Part shown: positions 8,130-16,330 of the stretch, piece by piece
How positions within the stretch are numbered: position 1 is the stretch's first letter
Layout of the letters: each line of letters begins with the position of its first letter
Assembly (NCBI GenBank): GCA_041658725.1
Contig: JBAZZQ010000006.1
Location: 1 to 64,000 of the forward strand
Origin: JBAZZQ01 sp041658725
GTDB taxonomy: Bacteria > Planctomycetota > Phycisphaerae > JAAYCJ01
Direction: 5' to 3'
Length of the DNA stretch: 64,000 bases
The notes under the pieces: model-generated
What the model saw: the letters and a program-made list of their open reading frames with translations, nothing else
What the model was told of the DNA's origin: nothing
The model's database searches: none
Program-made: the position numbers and the translations under genes

Positions 8130-9098
8130 ATGTTGAAAGATGTCGAAAGTTTGAATGATTTGTCGTGGGGATTTCGTTCGGCCCGGGCGGTGCAGGTGGC
8201 TTGTAATTTGGAGATTTTTACAATTTTGGATCGGGAAGGCCCGTTGTCGGTCGAAGCCCTTAGCACGTTGTGCCGGACGAAGGAGGAGTTGACGGACAAG
8301 TTGCTGATCGCATGTTGTGCGATGGAATTGCTCGTCAAGGATGGGGGTAAATACAAGAATACCGATTATGCCGACGCGTATCTGGTTCGAGGCAGGCCTT
8401 TGTATCAGGGGGATATCATCGGGCATGCGTCGAGCGTGTGGAATTTCTGGAGCCGGCTGGAGGATGAGATTCGTTTGGAGGGGGTGAAGTCGGACCCGGT
8501 CAGGGAGCATCGGAATTTTATTTTAGGGATGGACAATTTGGCCGGAGCGGACCGGGCGGAAAATTTGGCAGGGAGTTTGGATCTTTATGGGCGAAGGAAA
8601 TTGTTGGACGTGGGCGGTGGACCGGGAAGTTATTCCATCGCCCTGTGCCGGCGGAATCCGAAGTTAAAGGCGGTGGTGTTCGATCTTCCGGCGACAATCG
8701 CGATTGCCCGGGAGGTGATCGTGCGGGAGAAGATGGAAAAGCAGGTGAGCGTTCAGGAAGGAAGCTGGGATACGGACGAATTTGGGGAGGGAAACGATGT
8801 GGTTTTGTTTTCCAACGTGCTTCATGGTCCGGCCAGTGAGGCGGAAATGAAATTGGCCAAGGCGAGGCGGTCGATGGCGCAAGGCGGGTTGCTGGTGGTT
8901 CAGGAATTTGTGCTGAACGACGAGAAGAGCGGGCCGTTGGTTCCTTCGTTGTTTAATATTATGGTTGGGGCGTATTCTCGGCGGGAATTGTTTGATGTGA
9001 TTGAGACGGCGGGGTTTAGTGATCCGAAAGTAGTTTTTTCATCGGAGCGGTATGGGAACACAGTGGTGGTGGGCAGGAGAGACAGAATCGCCGTTTGA
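8130..9098 (+). CDS. SAM-dependent O-methyltransferase, acetylserotonin O-methyltransferase-like
   Basis: The 322-residue protein has an N-terminal winged-helix dimerisation domain (about residues 10-90: ARAVQVACNLEIFTILDREGPLSVEAL) and a Rossmann-type methyltransferase domain. The SAM-binding glycine motif LLDVGGGPGSYS is at about residues 152-163, and VVFDLPATIAIARE follows as the next strand. This is the architecture of family-2 O-methyltransferases acting on small aromatic or polyketide-like substrates. The substrate cannot be inferred. GGAGG lies 9 nt before the start. No biosynthetic partner genes are nearby. Confidence 0.8.
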   Translation: MLKDVESLNDLSWGFRSARAVQVACNLEIFTILDREGPLSVEALSTLCRTKEELTDKLLIACCAMELLVKDGGKYKNTDYADAYLVRGRPLYQGDIIGHASSVWNFWSRLEDEIRLEGVKSDPVREHRNFILGMDNLAGADRAENLAGSLDLYGRRKLLDVGGGPGSYSIALCRRNPKLKAVVFDLPATIAIAREVIVREKMEKQVSVQEGSWDTDEFGEGNDVVLFSNVLHGPASEAEMKLAKARRSMAQGGLLVVQEFVLNDEKSGPLVPSLFNIMVGAYSRRELFDVIETAGFSDPKVVFSSERYGNTVVVGRRDRIAV

Positions 9099-9123
9099 CA
9101 TTCGTTTTGCCGGGGTGTATATT
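9095..9123 (+). promoter_or_regulatory. Consensus promoter of the DUF4870 gene
   Basis: TTGACA (9095-9100), a 17-nt spacer and TATATT (9118-9123). The -35 hexamer overlaps the stop codon of the methyltransferase gene, so the next gene has its own promoter despite the short gap. Confidence 0.7.
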
Positions 9124-9177
9124 TATATCAAATTGTGGGTGATGTTCTCTAACAATCTTTTCGTAAGGGGTATTGAT

Positions 9178-9549
9178 ATGAATGAGAATATGCAGGAAAA
9201 CGTTTCGCCGTTAAGTAACGAGGAGAAAATGTGGGCGATGCTTTGTCATCTGGCGGGTTTTGCGATTTTTATTCCGCCGGTCGGACATGTTCTGGCTCCG
9301 CTTGTTCTCTGGCTGATGAAAAAAGGCAGCTCGGCCTTTATCGACGACCATGGGAAAGAGGCGTTGAATTTTCAGATTTCTATCACTATTTACATGGCCA
9401 TCTCTGGACTGCTGGTTTGCATCCTGATCGGAATACCGCTGGTTTTGGCGGTTTTGATTTTTGATATCGTTATGATGATCAACGCGGCCAACGCGGCGAG
9501 TAATGGACAGCGGTATCGATATCCTTATCTGTTTCGGTTTATCAAATAA
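9178..9549 (+). CDS. DUF4870 small membrane protein
   Basis: The 123-residue protein has the DUF4870 pattern: a cytoplasmic N-terminus, a first hydrophobic segment with MWAMLCHLAGFAIFIPPVGHVLAPLVLWL, the polar block FIDDHGKEALNFQIS, and two further helices ending in NAANAASNGQRYRYPYLFRFIK. Its function is unknown in the family. I start it at ATG 9178, which has AAGGGG upstream and fits the promoter at 9095-9123; the longer upstream frame would read through that promoter. Confidence 0.85.
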   Translation: MNENMQENVSPLSNEEKMWAMLCHLAGFAIFIPPVGHVLAPLVLWLMKKGSSAFIDDHGKEALNFQISITIYMAISGLLVCILIGIPLVLAVLIFDIVMMINAANAASNGQRYRYPYLFRFIK

Positions 9550-9560
9550 AAAGATAAAAA

Positions 9561-9592
9561 GTCGCCGTGCCGGCGACTGCTAAACGAAGATT
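9561..9592. repeat. Small palindromic repeat at gene ends
   Basis: GTCGCC and GGCGAC form a short hairpin, followed by tgctaaacgaagatta. A close relative is at 53915-53946. Both copies sit at the 3' end of a minus-strand gene. Confidence 0.45.
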
Positions 9593-11009
9593 ATTTTTCG
9601 TGATAGTTCCAGGCGGGGGCGTTTGGGTTTAGGAAATCGGCGAACTGAGGGATGTGGCGATTTTTTTTGTTCATGTAGAAAGACAGGCCGAAGTAACTGG
9701 CGAGGTTGGCCATCCAGGCGCGTTTTTTGAAGGGGAGAAATTTCAGGCGTCGAAAGGCGGATCGCGGGTGGAAGAACTCACAAAAGGCGGCCATCTGAGC
9801 GTGTCGTAGCTGTTGGATGGTGAAACGTTCGGGTTGGAAGACCACTCCGGCGCCGTTGTATTTGGTCCAATCCGTGGTGAGAATTCTGCCCTGGGATTGA
9901 TAGCGGCGGAACATTTCCGTTCCAGGATATGGAGTGAGAATGGGAAAACAGGCCATCGCCAAGTCGGAGCGTTGGGCGAATCGACAGGTGTCGCGGCAGG
10001 TTTGCCAGTCGTCGTGGTCGAAGCCGAAGATAAAAGCACCCCAAAGACTGATGTTGTACGAAGCGATTTTTTTGATTCGCCAGGTATAGGTGTCGGCTTT
10101 GACGAACCGTTTTCCGGCGTCGGCGAGGGTTTGGGGCGAGGTGCTTTCCAGGCCGAGGATCAGTCCGATGCATCCGCTGTCGCGCATGGCGGCGAGGAGC
10201 TTGTCGGATTCGCTGATGAGAATTTCACATTGTGAAGCCCATTTGATTTTTAAGGGGATCAGTTGTTGGCACAGTTCGTATGCCCACTCGCGATTACCGG
10301 CGAAATTATCATCGGAGAAAATAAAAACGTTTGTGCCGAACTGTTCTTTTGCGCATCGGATTTCTTCGACGATGTTTTCGATTTTGCGTTGGCGAAACTT
10401 ACGGCCGAAGATGGCGGGGGTGGTGCAGAACGCACAGCCGTGTGGGCAACCCCGGGTGGTTTGAATGGGATTAAAGACCAGATAATCCTTTGGGTTCAGC
10501 AGGTCTTTTCGGGGAGTGGCGATCTCGGCGGTGGGATAATCTCGCCAGTTGTATTGCGGTTTGAGCGAACCTGTTTGGTAATCGGCGAGGATGTGTGGGA
10601 GTGTGGCTTCGGCTTCGCCGATGGCGACGACGTCTGCGTGCTGCGTTGCCTCGTCGGGTAGCGCGGAGGGATGGATTCCGCCGAGAATGACTTTGACTCC
10701 GAGTTTTCGATATTGATCGGCCAGTTCATAACCGCGAGGTGCCTGCGTGGTCATCATGCCGATGCCGACCAGGTCGCAGTCGGCCTGGGGCCGATGAGGC
10801 TCTCCGGTGGCGCATTCGTCGATGATTTCGATATGCCAGTCTTTGGGGACCAGGGAGGCGCAGATGGCCAGATTCAAGGGCATAAATAGGGCTTTTCGCG
10901 AAAACGTCATCGCCTCGATTACCCTGGGGAGGGTAATCGTGGATAATGGACTCCGCGGATTGATGAAACGAATCCGTATTTGATTTTTTGGTTCTGCTGG
11001 GATCGACAT
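9591..11009 (-). CDS. B12-binding-domain radical SAM protein
   Basis: Residues about 20-140 form a cobalamin-binding-like Rossmann domain (CDLVGIGMMTTQAPRGYELAD, VKVILGGIHPSALP). The radical SAM core follows with the cluster motif CPHGCAFC (CX3CX2C) at about residue 190. Such enzymes use SAM and a 4Fe-4S cluster, often with methylcobalamin, for methylation or rearrangement; the substrate is unknown. The first domain lacks the classical DxHxxG, so B12 binding is uncertain. I start it at ATG 11007-11009 (MSIPAEPK), which leaves 472 residues. A -10 element lies 6 nt upstream and there is no ribosome site, so the mRNA may be leaderless. Confidence 0.78.
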   Translation of the reverse strand: MSIPAEPKNQIRIRFINPRSPLSTITLPRVIEAMTFSRKALFMPLNLAICASLVPKDWHIEIIDECATGEPHRPQADCDLVGIGMMTTQAPRGYELADQYRKLGVKVILGGIHPSALPDEATQHADVVAIGEAEATLPHILADYQTGSLKPQYNWRDYPTAEIATPRKDLLNPKDYLVFNPIQTTRGCPHGCAFCTTPAIFGRKFRQRKIENIVEEIRCAKEQFGTNVFIFSDDNFAGNREWAYELCQQLIPLKIKWASQCEILISESDKLLAAMRDSGCIGLILGLESTSPQTLADAGKRFVKADTYTWRIKKIASYNISLWGAFIFGFDHDDWQTCRDTCRFAQRSDLAMACFPILTPYPGTEMFRRYQSQGRILTTDWTKYNGAGVVFQPERFTIQQLRHAQMAAFCEFFHPRSAFRRLKFLPFKKRAWMANLASYFGLSFYMNKKNRHIPQFADFLNPNAPAWNYHEK

Positions 11010-11015
11010 ATAAAT

Positions 11016-11067
11016 ATTATGCGAAGGTCGAACGGAAATTGCAACACAACGCACTTGGAATTATACT
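11016..11067. promoter_or_regulatory. Divergent promoter pair sharing one palindromic -35 box
   Basis: The self-complementary hexamer TTGCAA (11039-11044) can serve as the -35 box in both directions. On the plus strand TATACT (11062-11067) follows after 17 nt and faces the EIIA gene. On the minus strand CATAAT (11021-11016) follows after 17 nt and faces the radical SAM gene. The two promoters could not be occupied at once. Confidence 0.55.
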
Positions 11068-11102
11068 TAATTGCTTCATTTTTGAGGTTGGAAGAAATAG
11101 TT

Positions 11103-11558
11103 ATGCGATTATCGGAAATTATTACGTTAGAAACGATCCAGGTTCCCTTGCTGGCGAAAGATAAATATTCGGCGATCGAGGAGCTGGTGGATTTATTGTG
11201 TGTAACGGGGAAGATTTCGGAGAAATCCAAACTTCTTCAGGCCGTCCTGACTCGTGAAGCGGTGCGGAGCACGGGGATTGGTCAGGGACTGGCGGTACCG
11301 CATGGGAAGGCCGAGGGACTCGGTAATCTGGTGGCGGCAGTGGGCAAGCCTGTTTGTCCGATGGAATTTGAGAGTATCGACGGTGGTCCGGTGAACCTGA
11401 TTGTCCTGCTGGGATCCAATATCGATCAGACTGGCCCGCATATCCAGGCATTGGCGTGGATCAGCCGATTGATGATGAGGCCTTTGTTTCGGAAACAAAT
11501 GGACCAGGCCAAAACGGCTTTGGAAGTTTTGCAGACATTTCTGAAACATGAGCATTGA
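11103..11558 (+). CDS. PTS EIIA domain protein (fructose/nitrogen type)
   Basis: The 151-residue product is a single EIIA-2 domain, like PtsN or the IIA part of fructose permeases. The phosphoryl-accepting histidine is in the motif GLAVPHGKAEGL at about residues 62-73, and NLIVLLGSNIDQTGPHIQALAWISRLM matches the conserved C-terminal half. No EIIB or EIIC gene is adjacent, so a regulatory (PtsN-like) role is more likely than sugar transport. ATG 11103 is preceded by a GGAAG ribosome site and by the TTGCAA/TATACT promoter. Confidence 0.85.
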   Translation: MRLSEIITLETIQVPLLAKDKYSAIEELVDLLCVTGKISEKSKLLQAVLTREAVRSTGIGQGLAVPHGKAEGLGNLVAAVGKPVCPMEFESIDGGPVNLIVLLGSNIDQTGPHIQALAWISRLMMRPLFRKQMDQAKTALEVLQTFLKHEH

Positions 11559-11658
11559 TATCATTGCCGGTGTCAAGCGCATCCCACCATGTATGGATCG
11601 CCTATAAGTCCTTGTATTTTAATGACATGCGTTGACGGGCGAAAAGCATATCTACCCA

Positions 11659-11768
11659 TTGACTTTTAAGGGAATAATGGTAAACTATAGTCATATTTAT
11701 TCTTGGTTTTTGAAGAGTTAAACGCGTGAGAGAGAGTCGGTGAGTGATTTTCTCTCACGCGTTTTTTG
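11659..11768 (+). ncRNA. Candidate small RNA or attenuating leader before the PEP-CTERM genes
   Basis: TTGACT (11659-11664), a 16-nt spacer and TAAACT (11681-11686) form a moderate promoter. About 30 nt later a 13-bp perfect stem (11721-11733 with 11751-11763) ends in a T run, a clear intrinsic terminator. The predicted RNA is about 75-80 nt. A PEP-CTERM gene starts 68 nt beyond, so the terminator may regulate it. Confidence 0.5.
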
Positions 11769-11835
11769 TTGCGCCTTTTGTTCCGAGCGTTTAGGTAAAA
11801 GCAATGGGAACCATTCGACATTGGAGGAAACGAAA

Positions 11836-12654
11836 ATGGAAAGCAGAATGAAGACGCAGATATTTTGCACACTTCCGGCGGTTGTACTGTTGACATTGGT
11901 ATTGCTTGCGGGTTTTGCGCAGGCCGACGCCGTCACATTTCAGCAGGGCATCAACGGCTATGCTGGAACCTCTGATACATGGCTTGGTTACAATGACGAC
12001 CTCGAAAATTTTGGCAATGACTGGGATATTCATGTCCGGCATGATTGGTACGGCACTTATGATGATCGGGTTACTCTCATCAAGTTCGACCTCGGCAGTC
12101 TGCCTTCAAATGCCGTTATCACTGGCGCAAGCCTTTCGCTCCTGTATTATGATGATTACAATATCTCCGGCGATGATTCTTTGACCGTCTCCGCGTATCG
12201 TATGCTTAAGTCATGGACTGAAGGCACCGGCGGCAGCGGCAATGGCAGAACTGGCGCGTCGTGGTATTATCAGTACGCCTATCCCAGCACGACGCAATGG
12301 TACAACGGCGGCGCACGCGGCGTTAACCAGGATAGACAGACCAATCCCGATGCCTCCGTAACGCTCTACAATATCGACGGTTACGCCTGGACTACGTTTT
12401 CCGGCAGCAGCATTACCGCCTCGGTAGCCAACTGGTATGCCGATCCTTCACAGAATTTCGGCTGGGCGTTGGATTATACCTCGTACAGCGATTCAACGGA
12501 TGGAGCCATTTTCCATTCCAGCGAGTACAGCACTTCGCCTGCCGATTATGTCTGGCGGCCAAAAATGACGATTGATTATTATATCGTTCCCGAACCGGCC
12601 ACGCTTAGTCTGTTGGTCATTGGTGCTTTGAGTCTGCTTCGCAGAAAGAAATAA
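11836..12654 (+). CDS. PEP-CTERM sorted protein with DNRLRE domain
   Basis: The 272-residue protein has an N-terminal signal peptide (residues about 12-34) and ends with VPEPATLSLLVIGALSLLRRKK, the PEP-CTERM signal recognised and cleaved by an exosortase. The body from about residue 40 resembles DNRLRE domains: an N-terminal DTWLGYNDDLENFGND stretch and the RVTLIKFDLGSLPSNAVITGASLSL strand pair seen in beta-sandwich surface modules. I start at ATG 11836, with GGAGG 8 nt upstream; the upstream in-frame codons run through a terminator hairpin. First of three PEP-CTERM genes in a row. No exosortase gene is in the window. Confidence 0.85.
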   Translation: MESRMKTQIFCTLPAVVLLTLVLLAGFAQADAVTFQQGINGYAGTSDTWLGYNDDLENFGNDWDIHVRHDWYGTYDDRVTLIKFDLGSLPSNAVITGASLSLLYYDDYNISGDDSLTVSAYRMLKSWTEGTGGSGNGRTGASWYYQYAYPSTTQWYNGGARGVNQDRQTNPDASVTLYNIDGYAWTTFSGSSITASVANWYADPSQNFGWALDYTSYSDSTDGAIFHSSEYSTSPADYVWRPKMTIDYYIVPEPATLSLLVIGALSLLRRKK

Positions 12655-12696
12655 AGAGCAGTATAGAAATATCTATTTTTTTGAAAGGAGCTTGAA

Positions 12697-13518
12697 ATGA
12701 AAACACAAAGTTTCTTTTTGATTGTGTGTGGGTTGCTGGTTGCTTTGATGATGTCCGGGACGGCGCAGGCGTCCTCGACGTGGGCCTATGCGGCGATCAG
12801 CAAGGACGGGCATACTCCCGCCAACAATTCGGACTCGGATACCGCCCCGGGGTATTGCACGTCAACGGCCACGGCGGCGTGCCCGTTTACGAACGATGCC
12901 TCTCAGGCATCCACGACGGCGACGGTGTGGTACACGACGGGACATGGACCGTTAAACATCTACAACAGCTCCATCGTGAACAACAACCTTGACGCCGCTA
13001 CGTATCAACCGCATTCGTTCAGCAATAGTGGTTCGTGCAGCGGGGCCTGGGCGAACGCGCAACTGATCGGACAAGGCGTGACGGTGCAGGCGAAATTGTT
13101 GCTCCAGAGTTTATCTTTCAGCATTCCAGTCGGCGTTGCCACAGACTCCCGCACGATCAGCATGAATCTCGGGGTCAATAGTTCGCAAGTCTATGCGGGT
13201 TCGTTCACACTGGCCGGCAATGGGTCGAAATCCGGCAGCGGAATCTACGCCGATAGCTTCTTCGATGTCGTGGATTCGGGTAGCGGTAAATGGGTGGCCA
13301 CCTATAACGGACCGGCGGAACGGCTTTTTGATGTACCGGTGAACACCGATTTTTCCATGGACCTTTACGCTGAGGGGGCGGGAATCGCCACGGCCGGAAC
13401 GAGTGCGTATGATCTGGCGATCAGCATCCCCCAGGGGTATGAGTTTGTTCCCGAACCGGCGACGCTGAGTCTGCTTGTCATAGGCGGACTGCTTCTGGGC
13501 AGGAAACGCCGGGCGTAA
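12697..13518 (+). CDS. PEP-CTERM sorted protein, unknown body
   Basis: This 273-residue protein has a signal peptide (residues 1-25, cleavage after AQA) and the C-terminal tripartite signal VPEPATLSLLVIGGLLLGRKRR. The Ser/Thr/Asn-rich body, with predicted beta strands, resembles no domain I can name. The PEP-CTERM hydrophobic segment is almost identical to that of the preceding gene. GAAAGGAG lies just before the start. The gap to the preceding gene is 42 nt, so the two may be cotranscribed. Confidence 0.8.
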   Translation: MKTQSFFLIVCGLLVALMMSGTAQASSTWAYAAISKDGHTPANNSDSDTAPGYCTSTATAACPFTNDASQASTTATVWYTTGHGPLNIYNSSIVNNNLDAATYQPHSFSNSGSCSGAWANAQLIGQGVTVQAKLLLQSLSFSIPVGVATDSRTISMNLGVNSSQVYAGSFTLAGNGSKSGSGIYADSFFDVVDSGSGKWVATYNGPAERLFDVPVNTDFSMDLYAEGAGIATAGTSAYDLAISIPQGYEFVPEPATLSLLVIGGLLLGRKRRA

Positions 13519-13581
13519 GGGTCGGATGTAAATGAATGATCAGTGAATAACCGGTCGAGTCGGCCGGAGAGGAAAAAGAAC

Positions 13582-14562
13582 ATGAAAATCAAGGTAATGG
13601 CACTGGGAGTGATGGCCTCGCTGCTGGCGATCGGCTCTGCGGCGTTGGCAACCATTGTAATTGACACCGTTCCCGTGGCCGATTCGGAGAATGTGGCGGA
13701 TACCCGATATGTGACACCCGGATACGGCGCGGTGGGTTACGAGTACCGCATCGGCAAGTACGAGGTGACGGCCGGTCAGTACACCGAGTTTCTCAATGCC
13801 GTGGCAAAGGCCGACACTTACGGACTGTACAACGTGGCCATGTGGTCATCATCCTATGGCTGTAAGATTCAGCAGAGTTATGCCGATGGGGTGGGCTACA
13901 GCTATACGGTAGCTCCCGGCTATGAGAATCGTCCGGTGAACTGGGTGAGCTACTGGGATTCCTGCCGATTTGCCAACTGGCTGCACAACGGACAGCAGGG
14001 CGCGGGTACGACGGAGACTGGGGCGTACACCATGACCACCGGCGGCATGAATGCTAACACGATTGATCGTAACGGCAACTGGAAGTGGGCGGTGACCAGC
14101 GAGGATGAATGGTACAAGGCGGCATACTACAAGGGTGGATCGACGAACGCGGGGTATTTCAACTACCCGACGAGCAGCGACAGCGCTCCGACCTCGGAAT
14201 CGCCCCCCGGAGGCGATAACAACTCTGCGAACTTCCATGACGCCCTTGCCTATACCACGGCCGTGGGGTCGTATACCGGGTCTGACAGCCCCTACGGAAC
14301 ATTCGACCAGGGCGGCAATGTGTGGGAGTGGAATGAAGCGGTGATATCAGATCAGTTCGGTTCGTATCGCGGTTTGAAGGGCGTGGCGTTCAAATTTGAC
14401 GGCGGCGATATGCATGCGTCGTATCGCAGCGGTAGCAGCGGCTACCCGACGACCGAGAACGACTTCCTCGGGTTCCGTGTCGTCGAGATTCCTGAACCGG
14501 CGACGATGGTGGTTCTCGCTTTGGGCGGGATCGGGATGCTGGTTAGGCGAAAGGGCGTTTGA
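13582..14562 (+). CDS. PEP-CTERM protein with SUMF1/formylglycine-generating-enzyme-like domain
   Basis: The 326-residue product has a signal peptide (residues 1-25), a SUMF1-type C-lectin-like domain and a PEP-CTERM tail (IPEPATMVVLALGGIGMLVRRK). Family landmarks are the entry segment YEYRIGKYEVTAGQYTEFLNAVA, then RPVNWVSYWDSCRFANWL, the EDEWYKAAYYKGG block, and the end motif GGNVWEWNEA followed by SYRGLKGVAF. The copper-binding cysteine pair of true formylglycine-generating enzymes is not evident, so this is probably a non-catalytic or differently acting surface protein. Start chosen at ATG 13582, with GAGAGGA upstream. Third of the PEP-CTERM cluster. Confidence 0.82.
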   Translation: MKIKVMALGVMASLLAIGSAALATIVIDTVPVADSENVADTRYVTPGYGAVGYEYRIGKYEVTAGQYTEFLNAVAKADTYGLYNVAMWSSSYGCKIQQSYADGVGYSYTVAPGYENRPVNWVSYWDSCRFANWLHNGQQGAGTTETGAYTMTTGGMNANTIDRNGNWKWAVTSEDEWYKAAYYKGGSTNAGYFNYPTSSDSAPTSESPPGGDNNSANFHDALAYTTAVGSYTGSDSPYGTFDQGGNVWEWNEAVISDQFGSYRGLKGVAFKFDGGDMHASYRSGSSGYPTTENDFLGFRVVEIPEPATMVVLALGGIGMLVRRKGV

Positions 14563-14617
14563 AGTGTTGCGCATTCAATTTATTTGCCGAAGCGGGTTTA
14601 GAATGTGAGGAAAAGAA

Positions 14618-14637
14618 CCCCCGATTACCATCGGGGG
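14618..14637. terminator. Hairpin between convergent genes
   Basis: CCCCCGAT and ATCGGGGG form a perfect 8-bp stem with a 4-nt loop between the third PEP-CTERM gene and the oppositely oriented cbpB-type gene. Neither side has a long T run, so termination is only likely. Confidence 0.4.
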
Positions 14638-14682
14638 CTAGTCGGATGAATTGGGCAGACGCCCGATGGATGGGTGCTTCGG

Positions 14683-16089
14683 TCAAAACGTTGTCCTGGT
14701 GGCTTTATCCCAGCCGTCCCACAGGAAGGCTTTTTCTTTTCCATCGGCAATCAGACGGAAAGCGTAGCGCGCTTGCTGTTCATAAAACTCACAGAACGCT
14801 CCGGTTTTATCCATTCCTCCGTTCATTTCGTAGGCCTCGGCGGGACAGGGTGCGCCGCAGAAATGCCGGACCGCACAACGCCGGCATGGTTCGATATTTT
14901 CGACTTTCCGGCCTGTTACCAGGGTGAACGGGTCGCTTTGGAGGACGTCGGTGATTTTATTTTTGAAGAGATTGCCGCCTTTGAATTTTTCAATACCGAT
15001 GAACTCGCTGCAGGGGAAGAGGTCGCCGTTGGGGGCCAGGGCGAAGAAACACCGTCCGCCGCCGCAGGGAGAGATGTCGCACATAAGTCGCCGGGCGGTG
15101 GGGGCTACAATAGTGAGGAGTATATTGGCGAAATTCGCGACGATGAGCTTTCGGCCTGTTTTTTGATACAAGTCGTAGGTGCGATCCAACGCCTTTGTAA
15201 AATATTTGGCTGCGTTGGAGTCGTCCGGTTTTAGTTTGCGGGAGGTGGGGAGTGTACATCGGAGCACATTCAGCAGGCAGGTGGGAACTTCGTGCTTGTG
15301 GAAGAAATCCACGAGTTTTGACAAATGGGTCAGGTTCTGGTTGGTGACGGTGCAGATTACGCTCCAGGCGTCGTAGCCGCGAAGGCGTTCCATTGCTTCG
15401 ACAACTTGTTTGTAAACTCCCTGGCCGGCCCAATTTTTTCGGGCACGGTCGGCCACGTCCGCCACCGCGCCGTCGAGAGATATTCCGATGCTGACCTCGT
15501 GGGATTTAAGAAATTTTACTGCTTGGTCATCCAGTAACGTTGCGTTGGTTTGAATGCCGAAGTTGAAGTCCTTTTCGAAATGCTCGATGCCCGCGAAGAT
15601 GGCTTCGCGGTTGAGCAGAGGCTCCGCGCCGTGGAAGATGATCTGTGGTCGCCGGTCTTTTGGAACCGTTGTCTTAAAATAGCTCTTAAGGATATCGAGA
15701 GCTTCAAAAAGCCTTTCCTTTGACATGTGCGCGCCGGTACGGCGCATTTTTTCCGGGATGTAGCAATACTTGCAATTAAGATTGCATTGCTCCGTTGGAT
15801 TGAAATAGACGGCGGAGGGTTTGAGTCCGAATCGCAAAACCTTCATCTCCTCGGCGAACTCTTTGGCTTTTTTGCGATAGGCCGTCAGCAACGGTCCTTT
15901 TGTAAGGGTTTCGGCGAGGTTTTCGCGTTTGACCAGCGACCAAAAGGCTGTGTCTGGATCGACCAACGCGAACCAAATTGGATGACCGATGTCGATCGGT
16001 TGAAGTGTGGGGCCATTGCCGGTATTGGCAAACAGGCCCCGAGAGGGAGCCTGTTTGCCGCTTTTGCTCGTGTTTCTACTGGATACCAT
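14683..16089 (-). CDS. cbpB: Radical SAM/SPASM peptide maturase, CbpB-like
   Basis: The 468-residue enzyme carries the radical SAM motif CX3CX2C (C102, C106, C109 in EQCNLNCKYCYIP). A C-terminal SPASM-type cysteine array follows at about residues 340-440 (CDISPCGGGRC, LFPCSEFIG, CRRCAVRHFCGAPC and a final C in GAFCEFY) for auxiliary Fe-S clusters. SPASM enzymes typically modify ribosomal peptides. The gene starts 16 nt after a 38-codon peptide gene and shares its cobalamin riboswitch leader. From memory this matches the family called peptide-modifying radical SAM enzyme CbpB, with a PIDIGHP/DPDTAFW N-terminal segment. The product and chemistry are not known to me. Confidence 0.78.
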   Translation of the reverse strand: MVSSRNTSKSGKQAPSRGLFANTGNGPTLQPIDIGHPIWFALVDPDTAFWSLVKRENLAETLTKGPLLTAYRKKAKEFAEEMKVLRFGLKPSAVYFNPTEQCNLNCKYCYIPEKMRRTGAHMSKERLFEALDILKSYFKTTVPKDRRPQIIFHGAEPLLNREAIFAGIEHFEKDFNFGIQTNATLLDDQAVKFLKSHEVSIGISLDGAVADVADRARKNWAGQGVYKQVVEAMERLRGYDAWSVICTVTNQNLTHLSKLVDFFHKHEVPTCLLNVLRCTLPTSRKLKPDDSNAAKYFTKALDRTYDLYQKTGRKLIVANFANILLTIVAPTARRLMCDISPCGGGRCFFALAPNGDLFPCSEFIGIEKFKGGNLFKNKITDVLQSDPFTLVTGRKVENIEPCRRCAVRHFCGAPCPAEAYEMNGGMDKTGAFCEFYEQQARYAFRLIADGKEKAFLWDGWDKATRTTF

Positions 16090-16105
16090 AATTAACCAGA
16101 CCTTC

Positions 16106-16222
16106 CTATTTTGCCTTCTTGTCCATCAAAATGTAGTGGGAAAGTCCGGTCCCGTCGGCTTTGCAGCTTTTGCGATAGGCGATTACATTCTTCGAGGTCT
16201 TTTTTTCATCTTTCTTTTTCAT
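16106..16222 (-). CDS. cbpA: Short precursor peptide, CbpA-like (RiPP-type candidate)
   Basis: The frame encodes 38 residues: a lysine-rich leader (MKKKDEKKTSK), then NVIAYRKSCKADGTGLSHYI and a short LMDKKAK tail. There is one cysteine (C20), flanked by Arg, Lys and Ser, and no signal peptide. AAAGGA at 7-nt spacing supports ATG 16220-16222; codons further upstream run through the terminator hairpin. It lies between a cobalamin riboswitch/terminator and the radical SAM/SPASM gene, the usual place for a substrate peptide. The C20 region is the likely site of modification (inference). It was recognised by context and size, so the gene symbol is tentative. Confidence 0.7.
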   Translation of the reverse strand: MKKKDEKKTSKNVIAYRKSCKADGTGLSHYILMDKKAK

Positions 16223-16249
16223 GTGCAGATCCTTTCGTAAAAAATTCCT

Positions 16250-16300
16250 AAAAACAAAAAAAGGGCTCCGACAGACCGCACGCGCGGCTTGTCGGAACCC
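16250..16300 (-). terminator. Riboswitch-linked intrinsic terminator before the peptide gene
   Basis: Read on the minus strand, GGGTTCCGACA (16300-16290) pairs with TGTCGGAGCCC (16273-16263), followed by eight T and then GTTTTT. It lies between the cobalamin aptamer and the start of the peptide gene. This is the expected expression platform: bound cobalamin would favour termination. Confidence 0.8.
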
Positions 16301-16330
16301 TTTACCGTCAGATTCCAAAATTTCTTTAGG

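Noticed and set aside
13582..14562. A true formylglycine-generating enzyme
   Set aside because: The fold signature is present but the paired active-site cysteines are not evident, the protein is exported with a PEP-CTERM tail, and no sulfatase gene is near.
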